In this document: positions 26,201-36,700 of the stretch, piece by piece
Position numbering within the stretch: the first letter of the stretch is position 1
Layout: each line of letters begins with the position of its first letter
Program-made: the position numbers and the translations under genes
Source of the DNA: Steromphala cineraria
Lineage: Eukaryota; Mollusca; Gastropoda; Trochida; Trochidae
Assembly: GCA_916613615.1 (NCBI GenBank)
Contig: OU744726.1
Coordinates: forward strand, 16,371,515-16,435,514
Direction: 5' to 3'
Length of the DNA: 64,000 nt
The notes under the pieces: model-generated
Database searches by the model: none
The model's input: only the letters and a program-made list of their open reading frames with translations
What the model was told of the DNA's origin: nothing

Positions 26201-26861
26201 TTTGGTCATGTAACATTTTACTGTTTCATTGATTTGAATTTAAAATATCAACATTTTGTTTGAATTTTGACAAATCAATAAAGATCTATAGTAAGTAAAA
26301 ACATTTAATAAACTTATTTCCTTACTAAATTGAGGTAGTTTCATTTGTAAATAAGTTTCAGAGTAACAAGTTATTGTATTGATATTTGGCATAATTATAT
26401 ATTCTCTAACGATCATTAATTTTTAATTGCATTGAATATATATGATATTTATATTTTCAAGAACATTGTCTGTATATTAAGTAACTGCAGGAACATTCTG
26501 ACTGTCAGAGAGATGATACAGTATATATAGTATTAATTTACTTTCGTTAATGCTTTCTAAAATGTATGGTATATAATTTTTCAAGAACATTGTCTCTATG
26601 CTATGAACCTACAGGAACATTCTGACTGTCGGGAAGGTGATACAGTATATATCGTTACTATGTTGTGGTGCTACAGGAACATTCTGGCTGTTCGGAGGGA
26701 TGTGTGTGCTTGCTTTCCTCTTTGTTCTCGTGTTCTTGCCGGAAACCAAGAACAAGCGGCTGGAGGAAGTGGAGCAACTCTTCATGACTTCCGGTTCCAG
26801 ACAGGAGAGGACACACCTCCTTAAAGAACGAACACAGGCAGACCTGCTTTTCGATAATTAA
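20262..26861 (+). CDS. SLC2A13-like proton/myo-inositol cotransporter, gene C (nine exons, 580 aa)
   Basis: Tandem paralogue of gene B with the same predicted role: 12-helix MFS proton-coupled inositol/polyol transporter. Coding exons: 20262-20664, 21218-21377, 22497-22705, 23051-23162, 23760-23920, 24442-24568, 24988-25220, 25843-25995, 26677-26861 (1,743 bp, all in frame). Exons 2, 3, 4, 5 and 8 have exactly the same length as in gene B. Motifs: [57 protein letters not shown], the Cys-rich loop (CNQC, CGFCYDV, GRCNVS, YFCP) with N-glycosylation sequons, [15 protein letters not shown] and [11 protein letters not shown]. It is closer to vertebrate HMIT than gene B is in exon 8 ([11 protein letters not shown]). 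Non-consensus donors include GTCCGT (exon 1) and GTGTGG (exon 2). An AATAAA lies near 26,937. Introns carry several MITEs, and copies of its own exon 5 donor and exon 9 acceptor. Confidence 0.94.
21910..22446. mobile_element. MITE with 28-bp terminal inverted repeats in gene C intron 2
   Basis: The left end ACACTCAGGAGCAAAAGAAA and the right end, read in complement, ACACTCAGGAGCAAATTCAA, each followed by GATACCA after a few bases, form an imperfect 28-bp TIR about 537 bp apart. The interior is AT-rich with no recognisable protein. TATA flanks the left end and TCTA the right, compatible with a Tc1/mariner TA target. The motif CAAAAGAAACG also occurs in the TIR of the Tc1-like element at 10,497, so the two may be distantly related. 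Confidence 0.75.
22902..23025 (+). mobile_element. Truncated copy of the TTAA-flanked MITE family in gene C intron 3
   Basis: It starts TTAAAGGGGCAGTAGCACGT and continues with a match to the element at 51,555-51,901 (ATTTTCAATAT..., then TTTGATAGTGTCAAAAATC...CATTACACAAACCAAT). The right half and right TIR are missing. It stops about 25 bp before the exon 4 acceptor at 23,050, so its end may contribute to the polypyrimidine tract. Confidence 0.75.
23866..24205 (+). repeat. Partial tandem duplications of the gene C exon 5 end and its donor
   Basis: The true junction is at 23920/23921 (AGCATCGCAG|GTGGGT). Copies occur at about 24003 (CTTATCCTCACTAGAAGCACAG|GTGGTT, split by a mutated stretch) and 24152 (CCTCACTAGTATTGCAG|GTCGGT). 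The third copy also matches the preceding exon sequence (GCATGAACCTGAT against GCATGAATCTGAT). The intronic part CACCTGTGGAGATTTTGTAAA follows each. The copies are diverged and lie in intron 5. Confidence 0.8.
25555..25761. mobile_element. Palindromic MITE-like element in gene C intron 7
   Basis: The left arm (CCTCTTTTGAGAAAACAACC, then TTAGCTTAACCTTA) and the right arm (TAAGCTAAGGTTGG, then AGGTTGTTTTGTTAAAAGAGG) are imperfect inverted repeats of about 45 bp. The inside is dominated by AACCTTA/TAAGGTT motifs that extend the fold. No coding capacity. Confidence 0.6.
26455..26690 (+). repeat. Duplicated exon 9 acceptor region of gene C (three CAG|GAACATTCTG sites)
   Basis: The true acceptor is at 26676 (GCTACAG|GAACATTCTGGCTG). 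Two copies lie upstream, with junctions at 26490 (CTGCAG|GAACATTCTGACTG) and 26614 (CTACAG|GAACATTCTGACTG). The first two belong to a roughly 125-bp tandem duplication that also repeats TTTTCAAGAACATTGTCT and GATACAGTATATAT. Each copy retains the AG and the first exon bases. Confidence 0.8.
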
Positions 26862-29800
26862 TTTTGTGGTGATATCCTAATCTTATGTTGGTCATTTGCG
26901 TATCTGGAATTTCTTCTTGTGCGTGTCATCTGTAGGTAATAAACTCACTTAGGACTCATTGAGTATTTTGTATAAAAGTCACATACGAACATGTTTTTGA
27001 TTGAGTTATTTGTTGAATATGTCTTAGTCATTTGTTGGTCAGTTCACGAATCAGTTTCTTATTGTGCGTTTCAACTATAGCTGCATACCATAGTTTGTTC
27101 ACTTGCCTACGGAACCTAGTGCAAATACCATGTACTTTGGGATGTCTTTTAGTCATCACATCATTGAAGAATTACCGGTTTGTTGAAATATCACTGCACA
27201 GGTAAACATTCATTGTACCTTCGCATAATTGCATATCATACTTCACAATTGACCGTACCAGTTTTAACAGGACATTTAATTGACCAAGGATATAATTTCG
27301 AATATCTATACCAAATCAGCAACAGTTTAAATACAAGTCACATGTGTTCCTTTACATTGAGTTAATGAGTTGATTTTTTTACTAATCAGACCTGAAAGGC
27401 CCGATGGGCTTATGGCATGACATGGTGTCCGGCGTCTATTTTTCTCATAGAGTCATAATGGGATATTTTAATCGAAATTTAAGAAAATCGGAATTTCCAA
27501 CATTGACCCTTTCCATCTATTTCATCATGACATATTCTAACGTTAGGATCTGAGATTAGAAAATCCTAAAAATAAGTTACATAATGGTTGTTTAACACAT
27601 TCACATTGAGTCATCTTTTGAGAGTTCAGCTGCAGTTATTTAATTGGCATCTTAATCAAACCCAAATTATCTTATATAAAATATACCAGCAAATAAACAA
27701 ACTTTACTACGGAAATGTAGTTGGCCATTACTGCACAAAATCATGTCTACTTGCAATACAAAACTGACAACATAGCACTATCGTTCATTCCATTTATTTA
27801 TCTACCAATTCAAATACATTGTCACTTTTTTTTCGTTTTTATTTATGAACATATTAAATATCTTTAAGAGATACGATGTTTTGCCGCTCCATATTTACCT
27901 GATGATATCATTTTATATTTATTCATTTGGTGAAGGTTGCTAGCGGTTTCAAATGACGCGTTAATAGGTTGTATGGTCAGATTCTATCGCAATTTAATAG
28001 TACAAGTTCATGTATGGCTCAATATAGGTTTATCTTAGTCTTAGTGTGTTGACTCGTTTCATTAAAGCCGAACGTACACGAGGTAAGGCGAGACCTTTCT
28101 TGTCAAGTCAGAATATCTCGACTCTGTAAAAACGCGATTTTTTTTAATTCGCATGTTTTGCAGACTTTGCTGTAACTGCTATCTAAAAAGACTGAAAGAA
28201 GCGCTCTTAAAATTACGGTAGTGCTCTGTAGTGGGCCGGGACTCATGCCTTGACTTCATATGAACATTGCCAGCTACAGGAGGCACGCCTTCACACACCC
28301 ATGGGGTATATTTGTACAATAGAGATTACTCAACATATCACAGGTGTCACATATAGGGAAAGCAAGTCGACAGGCGGCAGACTTTGATATTTTCTCAACC
28401 TAGCCTAATTAAATCGAGTTTGTCTGTTTAGTTGTTACACCCGTCAAGGTGTCGATGTAATGCGACAGTCTGTATACTTAGATTTCCCTTACTTGCTTTG
28501 ACGTTCCAATATTTCTAATGTAAACTATATTGTTATTTTATTTTTTTCTTATACAGTTTATGGCCAACATTCAACACATTGCATACATATTATGAAATAC
28601 AAAATCCTTTTTTCCATAGATTATCGTTTTTTGTTGACAGTCCTTACCGCGCGTCGATAATCACGAACTTATTCGCGTCTATGAATGTCAATTTCACAGT
28701 TGCTGGGGCAACGCACGTGCAAATGCGTTTTTCACGCTGAAGCTGCTGATAGCTGTGTAACTGATATAGAAATAAACTTACGTGGGAATGCCCTTTTGTG
28801 TATTGCATGTATCTTTATTAAAAGTGATCTTTGGTTTATTCACTTATGCCCACATGGAAGAATGCCTACAGTCTTATCAAAACATTTGCATGCACTAGTC
28901 GCTTAAAAGTTAAACAACCTTCTCCCTATTAGTAAAATAAAATGTTCCATCTATGCCGACAATGAAAATAAAACACAATGTTCTTTATTTTGTTAAATAG
29001 CTAATGATTGTTAAATATACAAAGAATGCTCACAAATGTCTTTAGAAGTATCACACTCTGATTACGAATCATTAAGTTTGTTCACTTACCTGCGTATATT
29101 AGTGAAGATATCATGTATTTCGAGATCTCATTGAAGTATCGTTGCATTGAGAGAATGAGTGGGAGAATGTTCAAATTTTAATAAATAATGTTAAGAATCA
29201 TTGTACGTTAACATATCCGTATGTCATACCTAACAGTGTACTCTAACGATTTTAAATCAATATTTATTTGATTTTTTTCAAAATTCGAAAACACCATTTT
29301 TCATTTTTCTCCATTTCATCTTTCATAAGTGAACAAGAGATATCAACAGAAGTCATATTTGTTCCTTAGTACTATTTCGATGTATTTTTGCTTAGTATTC
29401 TCTCGAAGAGTTTTTATGGCATATTTTATTCACTTTTTAAAAAAAATCGTGATTAAGATAATTGACCCTTCATATAATCGTGCTGAATGTATATGAAAAA
29501 TCCCATCTAACATGAAATTCTTGGAATTATATTGAAATTGTTAGGAATGTTGTTTTTTAAGATATCTGACATTTATCTTTCGTTATTATTTGTGGACAAA
29601 TATGTCCAGATACGATGTGTTTACTCTATTTTATTGTTCAAAAATAAATGTGTCACATCGTTTACATTCTGGTGCAGTACACACTAGTGCCCTGTAAACA
29701 TAATGATGTATGCACGTATAGAACAATAACCTATCACTGAAAACAACGTTAAAGGAGACAATACCTTCTACAATTCATTTAGTCATTTTCACGAATATTG

Positions 29801-32800
29801 AAAACTATCCAATACAATTTGTGTCAAAACTTTTCTCTTAATTCACTTCACACTATTTGTAAACACATTGAAATAATTCTAGATTTTTATTTATTTCATC
29901 ATAGAAAAAATTACAATTAATGCATTAAACCTGTTTAAACAACATAAAACCAAAATGAACTTAATGAAACTTTCTCAGGCTGGTTTATGGCTGAATAAAT
30001 AGTTCCCTTGGTTGTTTTCTCAAAGCTGCAGGATCGATAGAGTTCCCGCCAATTGATGAAAAATTTATCTAAAATTAGACGTCAAAGTGAAAGTAACTGA
30101 TTATATACCAATCAAAAGAAGTCATGGTTCAAAACTAAATATATCTTTATCACATCTTCATATAGGAAGAACTCTTATTGAAGTATGGTGGTTCCACACA
30201 AAGGATTGAAGCACGGGGTGTTCGTTGCGTGAAAAAACGTCTTTTCGGAACCAGTCTGCAGACAAACAATGGTTCTTCCTCTTACAATATACTATGATAT
30301 ATCACATACTACATCTGATCATTGAGACAAGCATATCCTACATCTGTTCACGGAAAATATTAGTTCATAACCATCACATATTGGTCGGACCACATTACCG
30401 TAGGACAATTCAAACAGTTTCATAATTGATCCTTGTTTTCAGCTTTAATTGATGGTTGTTCAGGAAGTCATTGTTTTCTGCTACCTCTAGACTAACATTT
30501 AGTCTATGAAATATTTTAAATAATTACTGTACCTTCATTTATGTTATTTTATTTCTTGAGGCTTTTTTTTCAGTCAATCTAGACTTGCAGAAATAGGACC
30601 TAGACTATATAAAAGGCTCCTATTTAATATACAGTCATGAAGCAGGACTATGCTGCCTCTTTTGTACACAGTTTTATTGTCAGGGTATACTGAACACATT
30701 TCAACAGGATTCCTGCTTAGAAATTGTATTTATTATCTTTTCTATGCATAGACAATTGTGAGGCAATTGTGGATTGACTTGGACTTCTTTTTAGTACTAG
30801 CCTATAATAATTACAAAAATATACTTAAGTGTTAATAAAGCAAAATCGGTTTAAACATGACCAATTAAGTGTGTTCAGAGTGTAAAATTTGTGAAAGCAT
30901 TATTCAACTTTGGAATTATAAATTCAATTTCGTTTGTTACCACAATAAATCAATAATCAATCCTTAGTATATTATTTACATCGTCTCTGATTGAATGTAC
31001 AAAAGAAACAAAAACATAACAAAACGTTTTCCACTTTAATGGTTTGAAATAAGCCCAAGTGAGAGGTTGTCGTACGATTATAATTGAGATGAAAAGTGAC
31101 GATGTTTTTTCTGATTTTCTATCAACAAGATAACAAATACCATCCAAATATCAAGCATGTCATTCAAGATATTCAATATGACTTTGTGTTGTGAAATTTT
31201 GACAAAACTTCTGTGTCTAACAGTTTTATGGCCTCAAGGTGTCAGTGTAACAATTAACCTGAAAGGGTGATTGAAATGGCTTATTTAAAAAATAGTTTGC
31301 CTTCTTTTGATACGTTTGTTAACTGTATTTAAATCTATAACCTTGCTAAAATGTTGTAAAATCAGAATATAACATCATTATCACTTAGTTGAAAAAGGCA
31401 CTCGTTTTTCAAAAACAGATATTGATATATAAAACAGCTGGACAATTGCAAACTGACAACATGACAATTCCAAGTTTGTAAAAATGAATCTCGAACAAAA
31501 TATTGCAACTTCATTTTTTCGAAGACTGATATGTACAAACAATGATAACAGATTGTTAAGGATCTAATTCATATCTAATTTCAAAGTTGAACGTCATTGT
31601 CGAAAATCGTTTACGGTAAAAACAATGAACTTCTTCCTTGACCAAACACGACGCTAAAGCTGTTTCTATGCATTTCGTGATGAGATTTATTATAAAGCAA
31701 AAACTGTACCTGCTAACCCCAGGTGTGTTATATCATATACTACACATGTGCGCAATCAAAATTTGTTTAGGTGTTGCAATACTTTTTTCGAAGAGTAAAG
31801 ATGTGAAAATCAAAAAAAAATATTTGAACAAAAAATAAAAACATGATTTGAACAATATATGTATAATTGAGAACATCAAAATATGTTGTTCTATTAGGGG
31901 ATGTCGATTCATACCACAATAATGGTAGGCCCTTTATGTAAACAACTGATCAATGGCTTACCACAGGCGAACCGTAGTCGAATAAGTTGCGCAACGACGA
32001 TTTGTAACCGGTTTCCTACTTGTAAGTAAGGGTAACTATATAGATATTTTAACTCCAGTTGCGCATCCCCTTTCTGCTAAAATTCGCCTTTGGTTTGACA
32101 AAAAATAACATGTTGTGACAAGTGATAGCTGTATTGATAGTAATTATTCGAAAAAAAGTAAACAAACCAAATTGATTGATTATCTAAGAATATGAGAAAA
32201 CACTTGATCACAACAGTCAGAAAATAAAAGACAATTTGAAAGACAATTCCTTTCAATCTTATGGTAAAATAAGACAAATAAAAAGGACAAACATCTTAAA
32301 ATGTGCTGATAAAATATTGTATAACTATTATATATATTTTAATTAATTAACAATTTTAAAACAAAAAAGTTTATAAACACAAAATATCACAGACAGTTGT
32401 ATCACCGGAATAGCGAAGTAAAAATGACTATTATTTTTATTTTTGAAATCTGACTACCGATTTCAACCACCTGATATTGTCTTGGAACAATAACAATAAC
32501 AATAAATTCGTGTTACTATGATAAAAGATAAATTAAACAATTAAAAGGTAAATATTAGTGAAGTATATGTTTAACAAACATCAAATTCACTCCACATCTA
32601 AGAAAAAATATCTTTGCAAGAAATAAACCAATGCAAAGAGTTGTCGAATACTGTCGTATATCACAAGCAATGGACGGAATAAGAAAGGGATATTTTAAAA
32701 AAACAAATCTCCTTTGATACACACTTTATACAGAAATATCATAGTCTTTTTTAAATAAATATTCAAGATCACATTATAATTTTTCTGGAATCTATAAATC

Positions 32801-33034
32801 AAGGATAACGAAAGTTTTGTATATATATATGTGTGTTTAAAAAGAAATCTTTGTCAAAGACGAGCTTGACTTTCAGTAACTGACAGCAATATATTTCAAA
32901 TAATGAACGTGAACTCTTAACAAAAATGAAACAAATGTTATTAGACATTTAGCAGAACAAGTTTGATGGAAAGTGAATTACAGGCAAAAATATCATGAAT
33001 ATAGAAGTTTACTATCCAACAGCTAGTCCTCCTT
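26862..33034. other. Gene-poor intergenic region, no gene seen
   Basis: Apart from the gene C 3' UTR (AATAAA near 26,937), I see no coding sequence. At about 27,391-27,435 there is a fragment (GGCCCGATGGGCTTATGGCA, then GGTGTCCGGCGTC) that is the reverse complement of the tail of the repeat element ending at 51,225, showing a dispersed repeat family. The remainder is AT-rich with no structure I can support. Confidence 0.6.
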
Positions 33035-33308
33035 CATTAGACCATCTTCCTACGCTGAGCCTAAAACGCCAGTTTCCGAACTGTAAGTTTTATGTCTTGC
33101 TGCAGATCCTTGAGTTTTCTGTGCTTGCTCTCTAGCCTACTATGAGAGAAAGCAATAGTCCAATCAGAAAGTTACTAGAGGTTGCTAACAATCGCCTGTA
33201 GGGGCGCTGATATCAGCACAGATAACACAAGAGTCGGCAGCAAGACATAAAGCTGACAGTCCGGAAACTGGCGTTTTAGGCTTTGCGTAGGAAGCTGCCA
33301 TTAGACCA
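33035..33308. mobile_element. MITE with about 54-bp TIRs and a 10-bp target-site duplication
   Basis: The left arm (CTTCCTACGC, AGCCTAAAACGCCAGTTTCC, then TTTTATGTCTTGCTGC) and the right arm are inverted repeats of about 54 bp with a few mismatches; the element body is about 33,046-33,295. The 10-bp sequence CATTAGACCA occurs directly outside both ends (33,035-33,044 and 33,299-33,308), which looks like a target-site duplication. Long TIRs with a 9-11 bp duplication are typical of Mutator-like elements; that class assignment is inference. No coding capacity. Confidence 0.78.
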
Positions 33309-33795
33309 GCTCCTCAATGTCCATCAAAGAAGGTCAAGGGAGGTGGGGCAAAGTGAGTTAGGCGAAATTTAAAAATATAACCTAATCACGTGTGTGACAA
33401 GGGTGGTTATAGGTGGCGCCACAATTTGCCCCGATTGGTTTGGGCAAAGCAGGCCGTATTTTTCGAAACTATTACTTGAGATCTTTTTTATATTTAGAAG
33501 TTTTTCTGTCAAGAAGTGACTGAGGTTAAAGAAAGATATATTGTTAATCTTTTTTGTAAAGTGAAATAAAGCCCACTTTGCCCCGACCTATTCAACAGAA
33601 TGATTAAGATATAAAAACCTGATGATATGAAACTCAGTTAAATCCAAGTGGGGCTTAAAACACCAATCTTATAAGTATGGTATAGTTTTTTTACACTTTG
33701 ATACATGGATAGGCAATAATTGAACCCTGATGGTATTACAATGCCAAAATTGGTATACCTTTTAAATACATTAAGTCAACTCTCACGTGCCCCCA
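33309..33795. other. 3' flank of the LRR-mucin gene, no separate gene seen
   Basis: Downstream of the stop codon of the minus-strand LRR-mucin gene, so part is probably its 3' UTR. GGGGCAAAGTG near 33,350 and CACTTTGCCCC near 33,578 form a short inverted pair. Nothing else was recognised. Confidence 0.4.
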
Positions 33796-36700
33796 TCACA
33801 CCTGCACCTCGGGCATACCGTCCTTGTCTTTCTGCTTGCTGGGTTTGTTCCTTGTCCCGTTGTTGTTACCCCCGGGCGCCTGGGTTGACGGAGGGGCCGC
33901 GTTGGGAGCCACGTGGCCAGAGAATGGGACGGTTGCCGGCTTGGGACACAGTTGACTCGCAAGTTTACTCGCCAGCTTGAACTTCCAAATGAGGGCTCCA
34001 CACAAGGCCACGACAGCGATGGTCCCTGTTACCGCTCCTGCGATAACCCCGGCGTTGTTACTAGATCCGGACATTGGTGATGTCTGTGCTGCTGTTGTTG
34101 ATGCGGCGACTGTTGTTGTGGTGTCCGTTGCTGGGCCAGTTGTGCTGCTTGTCGAAATTGTCGAGCTGCTTGCAGATGGTGTTGTGCTGCTTGCTGGAGT
34201 TGTCGAGCTGCTTGCAGATGGTGTTGTGCTGCTTGCTGGAGTTGTCGAGCTGCTTGCAGATGGTGTTGTGCTGCTTGCTGGAGTTGTCGAACTGCTTGCA
34301 GATGGTGTTGTGCTGCTTGCTGGAGTTGTCGAGCTGCTTGCAGATGGTGTTGTGCTGCTTGCTGGAGTTGTCGAGCTGCTTGCAGATGGTGTTGTGCTGC
34401 TTGCTGGAGTTGTCGAGCTGCTTGCAGATGGTGTTGTGCTGCTTGCTGGAGTTGTCGAGCTGCTTGCAGATGGTGTTGTGCTTCTTGCTGGAGTTGTCGA
34501 ACTGCTTGCAGATGGTGTTGTGCTGCTTGCTGGAGTTGTCGAGCTGCTTGCAGATGGTGTTGTGCTGCTTGCTGGAGTTGTCGAGCTGCTTGCAGATGGT
34601 GTTGTGCTGCTTGCTGGAGTTGTCGAGCTGCTTGCAGATGGTGTTGTGCTGCTTGCTTGAATTGCCGAACCGCTCAGAGATGCTGTGGTGCTGCTTGTTG
34701 GAGTTGTCGAACTGCTTGCAGATGGTGTTGTGCTGCTTGGTTGAATTGTCGAACTGCTTGCAGATGGTGTTGTGCTGCTTGCTGGAGTTGTCGAGATGCT
34801 TGCAGATGGTGTTGTGCTGCTTGCTGGAGTTGTCAAACTGCTCAGAGATGCTGTGGTGCTGCTTGCTGGAATTGTTGAACTGCTTGGAGAAGGTGTTGTG
34901 CTGCTTGCTTGTGATGTCGAACTGCTTTCAGATGTTATGCTGCTTGGAGTTGGCGAGGAACTCATTGGTGAAGGCAATACGCTGCTTGAAGATGGTGTTA
35001 AGCTGTTTGAAGGTGATAATACGCTGCTTGAAGTTGGTGTAACGCTGCTTGAAGATTGCATAAGGCTGCTTGAAGATGGTGTTGTGCTGCTTGAAGATGG
35101 TGTAACGCTGCTTGAAGATGGTGAAACGCTGTTTGAAGATGGTGTAACGCTGCTTGAAGATTGCATAAGGCTGCTTGAAGATGGTGTTGTGCTGCTTGAA
35201 GATGGTGTAACGCTGCTTGAAGATGGTGAAACGCTGTTTGAAGATGGTGTAACGCTGCTTGAAGATTGCATAAGGCTGCTTGAAGATGGTGTAACGCTGC
35301 TTGAAGATGGTGTAACGCTGCTTGAAGATGGTGTAACGCTGCTTGAAGATGGTGTAACGCTGCTTGAAGATGGTGTAATGCTGCTTGAAGATTGTGTTAC
35401 GCTGCTTGAAGTTGGTGTAGAACTGCTTGAGAATTCTATTATACTGCTTGAAGTCTGTATAACACTGCTTGAAGATGGTGTAACGCTGCTTGAAGATGGT
35501 ATAACGCTGCTTGAAGGTTGTACAACGCTGCTTACGGAATGTGCTACGTTGCTTGAAGATTGTGTATCGCTGCTCGAAGATGGTATAACGCTGCTTGATG
35601 ATTGTATAGCGCTGCTTGAGGATTGTATAATACTGCTTGATGATGGTGCAACGCTGCCTGAAGTTGAAATGATGCTGCTTGAAGAATGTGTAACGCTGTT
35701 TGTCGGTATCATAACGCTACTTGAAGATGGCGCAACACTGTTTAGAGGTGGTGTAATGCTGTGTGAAGATGGTCCCACGCTGCTTGATGATGGTAAGGCA
35801 CCGCTTGAAGATGGTGTCATGCTGCTTGAAGATGGTGAAACGCTGCTTGAAGGTGGTGAAACGCTGCTTGAAGGTGGTGAAACGCTGCTTGAAGGTGGTA
35901 AAACGCTGCTTGAAAAGGATGCAACGGTGCTTGAAGGTTGAATAACGCTGTTTGAAGGTGGCGTAACACTGCTTGAAGATGGTGAAACGCTGCTTGAAGG
36001 TGGTGAAACGCTGCTTGAAGGTGGTAAAACGCTGCTTGAAGAGGATGCAACGGTGCTTGAAGGTTGAATAACGCTGTTTGAAGGTGGCGTAACACTGCTT
36101 GACGATGGCGCAACGCTGTTTAAAGCTGGTGTTAGGCTGCTTGAAGATGGTGAAAAGCTGCTTGAAGGTGCCATAATGCTGCTTGAAGGTGGTATAACGC
36201 TGCTTGAAGGTGATGTAACGATGTTGGAAGATGGTAAGGTGCTGCTTGAAGGTGGTATAACGCTGCTTGAAGATGGTGAAACGCCGTTTGAAGGTGGTGT
36301 AACGCTGCTTGAAATCAATAAAACGCTGCTTGAAGGTGGTAACACGTTGCTTGTAGAAACGGTTGTAAATGATGAAATACTGTTCTGGGATGTCATTGGC
36401 ATGAATTCAGTAATACTCGGATTGACCAGAACGTCGACAGTTTGTGTCAATTGTTGGGTTGCATCAATGAAAGGTGTTGGTGATTCTGACATCGGAAAAT
36501 CATTTGCAGATTGATACTGTCCTGATATCAATGAAGCAGTTGGGATAAAGTCAGAGAAGGTGCTTGATGAACTTTGTTGAAAAAACACTGTTGAATAGAT
36601 AGGACTTGATAAACTAGATGTTTGCATCGCGTCAAAAGTTTGCTGAGAATATTTGTCAGATCCGGAAACAAAGCCAGATGCCGAGAGCTGGTTTGTAATA

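Noticed and set aside
33346..33595. GGGGCAAAGTG / CACTTTGCCCC inverted pair as a MITE
   Set aside because: The match is only about 11 bp with no extension or target-site duplication.
33977..36514. Long plus-strand frames antisense to the mucin stalk
   Set aside because: Their openness follows from the repetitive Ser/Thr codons on the other strand; the minus-strand frame has the signal peptide, LRRs and TM helix.
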